A stretch of DNA of 64,000 bases from Cognatundibacterium luofuense (lineage in GTDB: Bacteria > Pseudomonadota > Gammaproteobacteria > Burkholderiales > Burkholderiaceae_D). The stretch covers positions 215,713 through 279,712 of the forward strand of contig NZ_JAGSPN010000005.1 in NCBI RefSeq assembly GCF_018139685.1. The letters run 5' to 3'. A program made the position numbers and the translations under genes. Position 1 is the stretch's first letter; each line of letters opens with the position of its first letter. This document shows, one piece after another, positions 38,654-47,183 of this stretch. A model generated the notes under the pieces. The model was not told the origin of the DNA. It saw nothing but the letters and a program-made list of their open reading frames with translations, and did not search any database.

Positions 38654-38953
38654 TCAAGCATTGAGCAAGGGATACAGTATTACCAGCAAAAATCCACCGG
38701 CTAATGCAAGCCATCCGGCCAAATAAAGCGACGAATACTGCTTAGTTGCGGCATCCACGTTCGACAAGAATGGCTTTATAGAATTGAATACCGCCATTAA
38801 TCCTCCCTGCCAAGCACATGCAGCGACCATCACAAGCACAGCGGCTTTAAAAACGAGTGGTGAAACTACAGCTTCATAGCGTGTGGGCTTGGTGATAGCC
38901 ATCCCAGCCAAAGTCGCCGCCGAGGCTCCTAGAAGTCCCAAGTACCACACCAT
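38654..38953 (-). CDS. small membrane protein, three predicted TM helices
   Basis: This 99-residue protein has hydrophobic segments at about 3-20 (WYLGLLGASAATLAGMAI), 34-52 (KAAVLVMVAACAWQGGLMA) and 77-96 (LAGWLALAGGFLLVILYPLL). The family is not recognised. It is likely co-transcribed with the 75-aa gene downstream. Among defence cargo, small membrane proteins often act as effectors, but nothing here shows that. Confidence 0.6.
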   Translation of the reverse strand: MVWYLGLLGASAATLAGMAITKPTRYEAVVSPLVFKAAVLVMVAACAWQGGLMAVFNSIKPFLSNVDAATKQYSSLYLAGWLALAGGFLLVILYPLLNA

Positions 38954-38980
38954 TTATGTTGAGTCCATCTAGTTTTCCGA

Positions 38981-39247
38981 TCATTTGCAGAGGTGGTTCA
39001 AATAGAGATTCAAATCCACAAATTTCGTAGCCGATTCTTTCAATTCACGCGAAGCATGTGACCAGAACACTACGTGAACGGGAATTCCACGAAGTCTCAA
39101 CTTTTCTACTGCGGGAACATAGTTAGCATCGCCGGAAACTAGGGTGATTTCATCAACACCAACTTCAATTATTTCATAAGAGTCCTCAATCATCGTAGCG
39201 ACAATATCTGTGTCTATTTTTTTAGTGATTGACGACGTTACGATCAA
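38981..39247 (-). pseudogene. NYN-domain (LabA/PIN-like) protein, N-terminus missing
   Basis: The frame encodes only the C-terminal half of a NYN domain: KKIDTDIVATMIEDSYEIIE, DEITLVSGDANYVPAVEKLRLRGIPVHVVFW. It retains two acidic positions (TDIV and SGDANY), but the first-strand D-x-x-N of the family is absent. An in-frame TGA lies just upstream, and the only start is TTG at 39247. NYN proteins are normally about 160-200 residues and act as RNases, so this is probably a truncated remnant. Confidence 0.6.
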
Positions 39248-39463
39248 AAGTCAAATGATTAACATACAAACGTTTACGCTGCATCCCTTACAAAATTTAA
39301 GCACGACTGCCAAACCCTAAGGCACAGCCACAAACAGTACGACAGTAGATCAAAATATTGTCCTGTAGGGGTCGAGAGAAAGGTCTGTCCACACGTAAAC
39401 TATCTAAAAGAAAGGGAGTTTCCCAATTTATAAAAACGAGCCATGCTTTAATAGCAAGCTAGG

Positions 39464-40417
39464 TTAATCTTCCCAAATGTTTGCCGGGGGAAACCGTTCT
39501 GATCCTCCGGTAACTACATTTTGTAAACTCCATTTACGCAGCCGCACACTCTGATTTTTACGCAACATACTTTTGCAAGTAGGTGGCCCAATACTCAAAT
39601 CAGGGCGAATGGATGACATTAGTAAAAATCTAAGATCCATTCCAAAATCTCCATCAAGAATGCGCCGCATAAACTTCACTTGTTCATTCCAAGTCAAGCT
39701 CCGGCCTTTGGTGTAATTCGTGTTGTGCGCGTAGTGATGAAGAATTGCGACATTGCCTAAATAACAATACCCATCAAGGCAAAATCTTTCACCATTGAGT
39801 CGAACAAGGTTGAAAATCCGTTTGCGATAAACCTCAAATATTTCCTCTGCTATCTTTCGCTTATCGAATACATCCCCAAGAATCAGCAGCATCCGTAATA
39901 CTCTGTGCGCAAAATCCCATACCTGATCGTAGTGTCCCTTTTCATAATTAACTTTCAACAATATCGTAAGGCAAGCTAGGGCATCTAAGCTCGCTCGATG
40001 CTCAATTCTTCCTAGATACCTTTTTCCCGCCTCAATCCGGAAATTGTCATGCTGTTCAAACAAGATGATTTGTAATTCCGGCGCGAGCTGACGTAACAAT
40101 CCTGCTGCCTCATGCGCCAGAGGTTCGTTCCGAAGTGATCTCCAAAGCGGGTGATTCAGATCCGCAGAAGATCCCATAACAATCCCGTCCGCTTTAGAGC
40201 AAGTAGCGGCATTGGGTGTATGTAAGCCACTACGGTAACGCCACCACTTATTTCGATGAATGGAAACATTATCACCATTCTTTTTAAACGCACCAGGTTC
40301 AATTTTCTTCTCCAGTGCATATGCCGTAGTCTCTCCAAGCCGAAGGCACAACCCTTCATACCAATATTTCGTTCGGAGCACGTCAACTGGGTCTCGTGAG
40401 GTAGTTGGATTCGTCAT
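39464..40417 (-). CDS. hypothetical protein, 317 aa
   Basis: No family is recognised. The N-terminal part (GETTAYALEKKIEPGAFKK, HRNKWWRYRSGLHTPNAAT) has the look of an XRE-like or transposon-associated DNA-binding region in which the KWWRYRxGxxTP segment follows a helix pair. The central part is helical. It is transcribed divergently from the transposition operon, with 158-194 bp between starts, and is therefore a candidate regulator of the element. There is no catalytic motif. Confidence 0.6.
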   Translation of the reverse strand: MTNPTTSRDPVDVLRTKYWYEGLCLRLGETTAYALEKKIEPGAFKKNGDNVSIHRNKWWRYRSGLHTPNAATCSKADGIVMGSSADLNHPLWRSLRNEPLAHEAAGLLRQLAPELQIILFEQHDNFRIEAGKRYLGRIEHRASLDALACLTILLKVNYEKGHYDQVWDFAHRVLRMLLILGDVFDKRKIAEEIFEVYRKRIFNLVRLNGERFCLDGYCYLGNVAILHHYAHNTNYTKGRSLTWNEQVKFMRRILDGDFGMDLRFLLMSSIRPDLSIGPPTCKSMLRKNQSVRLRKWSLQNVVTGGSERFPPANIWED

Positions 40418-40611
40418 TTTGTATTTATCTGCTCCGTGCGAAATACAGTAAATCTAGAAAATATTACATAAATTCAATAAGTTACGAAATTCAATATCGA
40501 CAAAATAGAGTAAAAATATGGAGCCCATTTTACTTTCTTCACGATTGCTACTGATAGAGTTAGACTCTCTCCAGCGTGACAGAACGTGACAACCGAATCC
40601 AAATAACAACA

Positions 40612-40923
40612 ATGCAAACCGACGAAACAATTGAGCAACTGCTAGAACGCGGTTTGATGCAGCAATATGGGCCGCTTATCGCAAACGATGATTTACGACA
40701 AGCACTCGGCTATCCATCAAAGGAAGCATTTCGTCAGGCGCTGGTCAGGAAAAGCGTCCCGGTACCTGTGTTTGCCTTAGAAAATCGCCGTGGGAAGTTT
40801 GCCTTATCTGTCGATGTAGCAAAGTGGCTGGCCACGCAACGTGAGCAGGCCTCAGTTCGAGGCGCATATTCTTCCGAAGTCAGCACGGCAATAGATGAAA
40901 AGAAAGGAGACCCCATGAGTTAA
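40612..40923 (+). CDS. small DNA-binding-like protein preceding the tns operon
   Basis: ATG at 40612 gives 103 residues; an in-frame GTG at 40576 would add 12. LIANDDLRQALGYPSKEAFRQALVRKSVPVPVFALENRRGKFALSVDVAKWLATQRE reads as a MerR/AlpA-like winged helix: helix, turn, helix, then a beta-hairpin with basic residues. It is the first gene on the tns side and is followed by a perfect hairpin, then the leader peptide and tnsA. A role as regulator or accessory factor of transposition is inferred from position. Confidence 0.6.
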   Translation: MQTDETIEQLLERGLMQQYGPLIANDDLRQALGYPSKEAFRQALVRKSVPVPVFALENRRGKFALSVDVAKWLATQREQASVRGAYSSEVSTAIDEKKGDPMS

Positions 40924-40945
40924 ACAGAATGGGGCAAAAACGAAA

Positions 40946-40973
40946 CGGCCCATAAGCGCTAACTTATGGGCCG
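40946..40973 (+). promoter_or_regulatory. 11-bp perfect hairpin upstream of tnsA
   Basis: CGGCCCATAAG (40946-40956) and CTTATGGGCCG (40963-40973) flank a 6-nt loop. No T run follows, so it is not a standard terminator. It could be an operator palindrome, an RNA stabiliser or a TnsB/regulator site. Confidence 0.6.
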
Positions 40974-41138
40974 CTGAATGCATTGGAACAATGACGTTGA
41001 TCCGATGTCGAGTATGCCCCCGATCCCTCATGACTGTCAAGATGCTCAGCTGCTTCAAAGCCGCCAGCAGGGACAGTTACACACTTCGAAAAATCAAATC
41101 GAATAATTGGTGCCGTGCAGGCGCCAAGGAGGAATGCT

Positions 41139-41192
41139 ATGGCAAAAAAAATCATCTCTATGTGCGAATACCACATCGGGGGGCGGCAATGA
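41139..41192 (+). CDS. 17-codon leader peptide overlapping tnsA
   Basis: ATG at 41139 is placed 6 bp after a perfect AAGGAGG and encodes MAKKIISMCEYHIGGRQ. Its TGA (41190-41192) overlaps the ATG of tnsA (41189-41191). The strong ribosome site belongs to this peptide. tnsA has only GGGGGG upstream, so tnsA translation is probably coupled to it. Confidence 0.6.
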   Translation: MAKKIISMCEYHIGGRQ

Positions 41193-41959
41193 GAAATGCT
41201 CCCTCCTATGGAGTTCGTGGTCGGCGGAATTTCACAAATACTGGGGTTCGCGTCACAGCTAGTACCTTCGGCAAAGCACGCATAGGCACCTATGCCGAAA
41301 AGGCCAATGGCCATATCACGGTTGAGTCCGCAGCCGAACGCCTGGTTGCGCACCTGCTGTGTATCGATCCACGTGTACGATCATTCAAACCACAACCATT
41401 TACCGTTGATTTAGTTGAGCGGCGATTACTATATAGTCGCACCGAAATCACTGAAGCTCGCAAAATGCGCCAAGCCCTGCGTGGGCACATAGAGTACACA
41501 CCAGACTTTGCCACCGTTCAGATCGATGGTTTGCAGTGCGCGTATGAAGTCAAAACTGAAGGCTACGAAGGCGATACCATCTATCAAGACAAAATCGACT
41601 GTGCACGGGAGATTATTGAAGCGCATGGTATTTCGTTATGCACGGCAGTAGTACCGGAGGATGAACGACATCCACTCCTCGTCAACATCCAGTTACTCAA
41701 ACCTGCCTTAACGCGTGCACATGAGTATTTGACAACAGATCTGATTGATCAGGTTGAGCGCTACTGCGCTTCCGGCCCGGTTCTACAACGCAACCTTTGC
41801 GCTGACATCCAAATTTCACCTGGAATGATCCCACCTTTGCTTGTTATTGGTGTATTGCAAGCGGATCTGGTCCGTCACCGAATTCAAGGATCTCTTGAAT
41901 TGTCACCAGCATTTGGTGATTTGAGCCATCTTTGCCTTATCGAGGAGCTGCTATCATGA
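41189..41959 (+). CDS. tnsA: TnsA-like transposon endonuclease
   Basis: This restriction-endonuclease-fold subunit of a Tn7-like transposase has 256 residues and makes the 5' cuts at transposon ends so that transposition is cut-and-paste. Active-site residues can be read as Glu46/Glu50 (VESAAERL), Asp106 (YTPDF) and Glu120-x-Lys122 (YEVKTEG), the TnsA arrangement. YQDKIDCAREIIEAHG is the typical following helix. The start at 41189 overlaps the leader peptide. A longer frame to 40991 exists but lacks a ribosome site and conserved sequence. The stop overlaps the tnsB start (ATGA). Confidence 0.88.
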   Translation: MRNAPSYGVRGRRNFTNTGVRVTASTFGKARIGTYAEKANGHITVESAAERLVAHLLCIDPRVRSFKPQPFTVDLVERRLLYSRTEITEARKMRQALRGHIEYTPDFATVQIDGLQCAYEVKTEGYEGDTIYQDKIDCAREIIEAHGISLCTAVVPEDERHPLLVNIQLLKPALTRAHEYLTTDLIDQVERYCASGPVLQRNLCADIQISPGMIPPLLVIGVLQADLVRHRIQGSLELSPAFGDLSHLCLIEELLS

Positions 41960-43989
41960 ATTCCGATCTGCGAACCGGAGATAGGCTAGCCATTGCAGGC
42001 AATCCGGAAAATTACCTTGAGATACTGGATGCGCGTATTCATGCTGGCTCAATACACATATTCGACGCCAAGAAACGCGAAGCCAGATTTATTGAAGAAG
42101 CAAAGATTCGAAGCGGCATCTCAAGCGGTCATATTGTTTTGCATCGCAAAGGGATGGCCCGTGTCGGAATTGCCAGTCAGCATGATAATCCGGTGCTGCA
42201 AGCAAGGGCGTGCCTTCTACAGAGTACCCTCAGGCACATCGAAGCAATTCAACACAAACGGAACATTTCATTTGGCGCCGCCATTCCACTTGCTCGCAAA
42301 GCATATGCAGAGAATCACGCTGATGATGTATTGATTGCAGCATTTCCGTCGCGTGCAACACTATTCCGAGCACGCAAGAATCAGATACTCGGTCTTCCTG
42401 TCCTAAAAGGTGATAAAAATAAAGGAAATGCGACGCCTAGGTACTCTAAAGACCTTCTAGAGTTCATCGAAGTCACTGTCAGTGACCTCTATCTGGTCAC
42501 AGAATCAAAATGGACGGTCCTGAATCTAACGGAATACGTCAATCGTGAAGCTCGTCGCCGTGGCCTTCACGTCAAACAGCACTCAATTAGTCGTAAGTTT
42601 GTGAACTCGGTAATCCGCAGCCTCAGCGTTGATGCAAGCTACGATCGAATGGACCCACTAGACCGTGTAGCGGGCAAGTCGTTTGCAAAGAAAAGGATAC
42701 GCGCCTCATTTGCCTTCGCACGCATTGAGCAGGACGCCTTGCATTTACCTTTCGTTGTGCAAACTCCTCACGGCATATCCAGAGCAGTGTATCTGGTCCA
42801 TGCTGTTGATGCATGTACGGGATATCCAGTTGGATGGCGAGTCGTTATTGGGGCTCCGTGCGAAATGGACTCAATTTCCTGCGTCGAGATGTATCTAACG
42901 CCAGCAAAAACGGAGCGATTTAAAGAGCTCGGTATCAATCAAGCATGCGACTTGTACGGCACTCCGTCACAACTCATTTTTGATAACGGCCCAGAGTGCA
43001 AGGGAGGGCGAATTATTCGCCTAGAGTTAATCGAGATTGACATTAAACATTGCAAGGCGAAAGAAGCCCAAGGGAAACCGTTTATTGAGCGATTGAACCG
43101 AGCGCTCAAAGAAGCACTGCAAATCCTTCCAGGGTGTACTCGATTCAATGGGAAAGACGGCCAGCGCGATCCCGAGGCCTTGGGTGATCAGTTGATGACC
43201 ATTGGCGCACTTGAGAAATGGATTGTTCGATGGCTTTATGAGAAATGGATCAACACACCTCTCGATCGGCTACGTTGGGAAGAATTACTGGATAGCTCAG
43301 TCAGGGGAAAAACCCCACTCGAGCGCCTCACTTATCTAACCGAAGAAATAGGGCATCCCATCACCATGCCACCACCTCGGCAGAAATGGATGGCAGCAAT
43401 CTTCGAGCATAAACAATGTGTGCTCAGTGCCAAGACCGGAATAACACTGGAACATGGTTTTCGGTACAAGGGAGACACGATGTCTTACTTGCTATCCCGA
43501 TACGGGGATCGAGCTTTGCTCCACATACTCTATAACCCCGACGATTTTCGCCATGCGTATGTGTACGAAGACGATGCGCGTCCACTCGTACCTCTTACGC
43601 ACGAGCATGTACGCCCGGATACCCCGGCATGGACATTCGCTGAAGCGAAGGAACGCTTTAAAGCTGGTATGACTGATTGGATTGACCCCGATGCGAAGAC
43701 TAAATTCAACGATGACCTAGACGATGCAGCGACCGCAAATAACAAGCCTCGCAAAGAAAAATCTCGCAGCAAACGGGAAGAAAGTAAGGAAACAACCCAG
43801 CGAGCGAAGGAACATGCTGCCATTCAGCGAAGCATCAAACGACCTCTACTTTCATCAACACAGTTTGAACACGCAACAGAGACAGCGCCGGCATGGAGTT
43901 CCGAAGGCAGCACCTTAAATGACTCCTGGTACGACACCGTCCAACCAATGTCCATCGTGAATAGAAACACTGGGAAACAACTATTATGA
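41956..43989 (+). CDS. tnsB: TnsB-like DDE transposase
   Basis: This retroviral-integrase-fold transposase has 677 residues, binds the terminal repeats and joins 3' ends to the target. N-terminal helix-turn-helix regions precede the catalytic core. The first Asp is in VHAVDACTGYPVGW, the second in LIFDNGPECKGG and the Glu in AQGKPFIERLNRALKE, giving a complete DDE triad. A basic C-terminal tail (RKEKSRSKREESKE) would contact TnsC, as in Tn7. The start at 41956 overlaps the tnsA stop, and the end overlaps the tnsC start, both by 4 bp. Confidence 0.92.
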   Translation: MNSDLRTGDRLAIAGNPENYLEILDARIHAGSIHIFDAKKREARFIEEAKIRSGISSGHIVLHRKGMARVGIASQHDNPVLQARACLLQSTLRHIEAIQHKRNISFGAAIPLARKAYAENHADDVLIAAFPSRATLFRARKNQILGLPVLKGDKNKGNATPRYSKDLLEFIEVTVSDLYLVTESKWTVLNLTEYVNREARRRGLHVKQHSISRKFVNSVIRSLSVDASYDRMDPLDRVAGKSFAKKRIRASFAFARIEQDALHLPFVVQTPHGISRAVYLVHAVDACTGYPVGWRVVIGAPCEMDSISCVEMYLTPAKTERFKELGINQACDLYGTPSQLIFDNGPECKGGRIIRLELIEIDIKHCKAKEAQGKPFIERLNRALKEALQILPGCTRFNGKDGQRDPEALGDQLMTIGALEKWIVRWLYEKWINTPLDRLRWEELLDSSVRGKTPLERLTYLTEEIGHPITMPPPRQKWMAAIFEHKQCVLSAKTGITLEHGFRYKGDTMSYLLSRYGDRALLHILYNPDDFRHAYVYEDDARPLVPLTHEHVRPDTPAWTFAEAKERFKAGMTDWIDPDAKTKFNDDLDDAATANNKPRKEKSRSKREESKETTQRAKEHAAIQRSIKRPLLSSTQFEHATETAPAWSSEGSTLNDSWYDTVQPMSIVNRNTGKQLL

Positions 43990-44969
43990 ATATCGCCCAA
44001 CAACTGCGCAAAGATATCGAGACATGCGAGCTTCCTCACCCATTTTTTGTTGAACACCTCACTGCACTTGAGCAACGCATCAATGATGCCATCGCTGGGT
44101 TTGCGCCCAAGATCGAACGTATCCCTGGTCCGAGTGGAGTTGGCAAGTCCTCGATCGTCACCACCATTGCACGAAAATATCCGGAAAGCCGTCTAGAAGG
44201 TCGAAGATATATCCCTGTTCTCATCGTAAGAGTTCCACAGTCCGCTACAGCTAAATTACTTCCGAAGAGCGTATTAGCCGCACTTGGCATTACGGTTGCG
44301 GCGCGTACTACCGCAGGCACTATGTTCGATCTGATGGTGACGCAGCTTCGCCTGGCAGGTACACGTGTGATTATTTTTGACGAAATCTCGCACTTGGTTG
44401 ACGAAGGATCCAGAGTGCCACCTCGCGCTGCAAGTGATTGGCTGAAAACTTTGTCTGACAGACTAGATATGACCTTAATTCTTCTCGGAATTCCTCGACT
44501 TGAACGCCTATTCTCGGCAAATGAGCAGCTGAGACGACGTGCTCGCCCTGCACGCTATTTCCGGCCATACGACCCTGGCGATAATTGGCAAATGGCGGCG
44601 TACACTTCTTGCGTCGCTAGCTACGCTAAGATGTTCGCTGCTGTTGGCTATCCGATTACTGTGCCCCCTCGCATCCTGACAGAACAAAGCTTCTTGTTGA
44701 CTGGCGGTCTTATAGGAGTTCTTGCCGACTTTATACGGGAGCTCGCCCGCCTACTGACAAATGATGCTCCTCGGCCTGTCACCTATCTCGATTGTGCGCG
44801 AGCACTTGAGGAAGTTAGTCATGCCGGATCGCCACATCGGCTGGCATTTCAAGACCCCAATAACATTGCGGTTGTCGAACCCGCCGCTCTGAAACAGGCA
44901 TATGCCCATGTTTTGAGCAGCAACACGATGCCCGTCCCCGTTCGTAAAAATGGAGCTACACAACAATGA
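43986..44969 (+). CDS. tnsC: TnsC/TniB-like AAA+ transposition regulator
   Basis: This AAA+ ATPase has 327 residues and bridges the target selector TniQ and the TnsAB transposase on DNA. Walker A is GPSGVGKSSIVTTIA at about residue 45, Walker B is VIIFDEISHLVDEG, and the sensor 1 region is MTLILLGIPRLERLF. The length is like TniB and short TnsC proteins. Start and stop overlap tnsB and tniQ by 4 bp each. Confidence 0.92.
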   Translation: MNIAQQLRKDIETCELPHPFFVEHLTALEQRINDAIAGFAPKIERIPGPSGVGKSSIVTTIARKYPESRLEGRRYIPVLIVRVPQSATAKLLPKSVLAALGITVAARTTAGTMFDLMVTQLRLAGTRVIIFDEISHLVDEGSRVPPRAASDWLKTLSDRLDMTLILLGIPRLERLFSANEQLRRRARPARYFRPYDPGDNWQMAAYTSCVASYAKMFAAVGYPITVPPRILTEQSFLLTGGLIGVLADFIRELARLLTNDAPRPVTYLDCARALEEVSHAGSPHRLAFQDPNNIAVVEPAALKQAYAHVLSSNTMPVPVRKNGATQQ

Positions 44970-46822
44970 GCCTTGTCGTCACATCAGCCCCCCGAAACGA
45001 AGAAGCTGGTTTCGGTTACTTTCGACGCCTTGCCTCGGATAACGGATTTGGTAGTTGGCGCGATCTCACTGATACAGCTGGCGTAGATCGGAACCGACGC
45101 CAGCTCCTAATGCGGACCGACGAAGTAGCCAGAAATCTCGGACTAGAATTGATATGGGCGGAACACGCCAGAAAGCAGGAAATTCTCTGCCGTAGTTGGA
45201 GATCGCTGTATCGATCTCATTCTGAAGCCGTATGTCCTGGATGCATCGCTGAATCCCAGCACATTCGGCACAGCTGGGAACATGCATATTCCACCGCCTG
45301 TCCTCATCACCAGGTGTTGTTGGTTGATCGCTGCAACTCGTGTGGCAAAAGCCTCTCGCGGGATCGTCTACATATCGGATTGTGTTCATGTGGCCAAAAT
45401 CTAGCCAACTTGCCACGAGTACCGGCGACTTATGTGCAGTTATGGTTATCAACACTTATCGCCACCAATGGCCAGCACTCTGGAAACATGGCACCGAACC
45501 TGCATGACATAGATCTTGCTATGCTAACAAAGTTTATTCAGATCTTGTGCCAGTATGCAGACACTACACGGCCAAAACTGCAAGGCACAGTGCCTGCGCC
45601 AAAGTCCGTCCATGAGTCCATTAGATTCCTTACGCCATTAGAAGCTTTACTCGCCGATTGGCCAATAGGCTTCAAGCAACATGTAGAGGAACGCATTGCC
45701 GTCGGACGTAAAAATGCTCGCACACTCAACACACTGCTTGGTGATTGGTATATTCGACTGCGCAAACTTGTTCTAGATACCGAGCTTGAGCAATTCGTAC
45801 AAATAGTCATTGACGTCGCCGCACAGCAAACAGATTGTTTACTTGGCCTTGATTCAGCTAAAACCATGGCTGAATCCTCCACTGGCTACATACGCTCCTC
45901 TAAGGCAGCAAAAGCAATTGGCGTCAGTCGCTCCCGCCTTCTCGACTCGATTCTGAAAAATGAATGCTCGCACCGCATAAGACGAACAGGAACCCGTGGT
46001 CAGGTTTACGAAGTGCCATGCATCGAAGTTGATCGAATACAGCAGAAGCGAGCCGAATGGATTTCTGACGCCGCAACTTGCGAGATGGCACGGATATCTC
46101 AAGCGGTACTGGATCGGATGAAAACGGCAGGCATCATCCAGTCAGATATACGATGGCGGGAAGACATTTTGAAAGGAGGGCCGGTCAGTCATCAGTCAGT
46201 AAGGAACCTGCTTGAAAAATTGAGCCACTTAGCGGAGCCAACGACGACTATCGACGATGTTACCGTCACTTGGGCTGCATTTACCAGCCGGCGTATGGGA
46301 GAGAAACAAGCCATAGAGTCGCTGATGAAGGCAATCTTCAATGGCGATGTGAGAGCAGTTTCACCTGCTAAGCATATTGGCGATCTGACCTTTCGACGAT
46401 CTGATGTATCAAAATACTTCGGTATGCCGCTGATAGAGTCGGGTATGACAATTCAGCAGTTGGCCAAAGCAACTGGGTGGAAATGGGAGTCCATTGCGCA
46501 CTGGGTGGACAAAGGACTGCTTAAATCTGAAGTAGTACAACGGCGCGGTCAACCTTGTCGTATTGTGCTGCCACATCAGCTTTTCGCATTTCGACAAAGC
46601 TATCTTCCACTTGCAGATCTAGCGCGAGCGATGGGTACAAAGTCATCAGCGATAGCACGCCTGCGCCCCCACATCACATTGATAGGTGCAAAAAGACTCC
46701 CTGATGGTGTCATGCGAGGTGAACTGGTTCGAATTGCTGATTTGGGTCATTTAGCACTAGCTGGAGCAAAGGCTAGGGACGATATGTTCCCTGAATGGTC
46801 ACATTCTACCGATCCTGAGTAA
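44966..46822 (+). CDS. tniQ: TniQ/TnsD-like target-site selector
   Basis: This 618-residue TniQ-domain protein is long, as in TnsD, and not short as in CRISPR-associated TniQ. The N-terminal TniQ part contains CPGCIAES, HSWEHAYSTACPHHQVLLVDRCNSCGKSL and LCSCGQNL, the paired zinc-finger cysteines/histidines of the family. Two helix-turn-helix segments follow (SKAAKAIGVSRSRLLDSIL at about 310-330, and MTIQQLAKATGWKWESIAHWVDKG at about 493-516), fit for reading a specific DNA site. The transposon's precise junction 1 bp beyond gyrB implies that it binds the gyrB 3' coding sequence. It is the last gene of the operon. Confidence 0.88.
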   Translation: MSLVVTSAPRNEEAGFGYFRRLASDNGFGSWRDLTDTAGVDRNRRQLLMRTDEVARNLGLELIWAEHARKQEILCRSWRSLYRSHSEAVCPGCIAESQHIRHSWEHAYSTACPHHQVLLVDRCNSCGKSLSRDRLHIGLCSCGQNLANLPRVPATYVQLWLSTLIATNGQHSGNMAPNLHDIDLAMLTKFIQILCQYADTTRPKLQGTVPAPKSVHESIRFLTPLEALLADWPIGFKQHVEERIAVGRKNARTLNTLLGDWYIRLRKLVLDTELEQFVQIVIDVAAQQTDCLLGLDSAKTMAESSTGYIRSSKAAKAIGVSRSRLLDSILKNECSHRIRRTGTRGQVYEVPCIEVDRIQQKRAEWISDAATCEMARISQAVLDRMKTAGIIQSDIRWREDILKGGPVSHQSVRNLLEKLSHLAEPTTTIDDVTVTWAAFTSRRMGEKQAIESLMKAIFNGDVRAVSPAKHIGDLTFRRSDVSKYFGMPLIESGMTIQQLAKATGWKWESIAHWVDKGLLKSEVVQRRGQPCRIVLPHQLFAFRQSYLPLADLARAMGTKSSAIARLRPHITLIGAKRLPDGVMRGELVRIADLGHLALAGAKARDDMFPEWSHSTDPE

Positions 46823-47183
46823 CCTGAATCGTCAAATGACGTTAACTAATTGCAGCTATTTGATCATTCGTTAGCCCATAGTTGGTCGGGGTTAATGTTG
46901 CGCTCGCTCCGTTTTATCCCTGTTATCCGCAAAATTGGTTATCAATTCGAAAGTAAGTAAACAATTAGTTGCACGGGATGCACATAAATATTAGCTTTGA
47001 GGTATGTCGCCGTACTACCATCTCTGGCGGGTTGTTGTATTGCGCCAGATTGCCCCACAAAAGACAGAATGATAGTAGTGAGATGCTGCATATTGGCGAA
47101 TGACTGTGGTTGAGAACAGGCCAGATGCGGATAAGATAAACACCACCGTCGATGCTCCATGTCGACAGCAATGAACTGACACC
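46823..47183. other. spacer downstream of tniQ
   Basis: No gene or transposon end is seen, although TGT/ACA termini were looked for. AT-rich sequence at about 46930-47010 may hold the promoter of the next cargo gene. Confidence 0.45.

Noticed and set aside
40430-47180. Separate smaller transposon bounded near 40.4 and 47 kb
   Set aside because: No TGT..ACA inverted ends or short duplication could be found there, whereas 30300 and 54651 fit perfectly.
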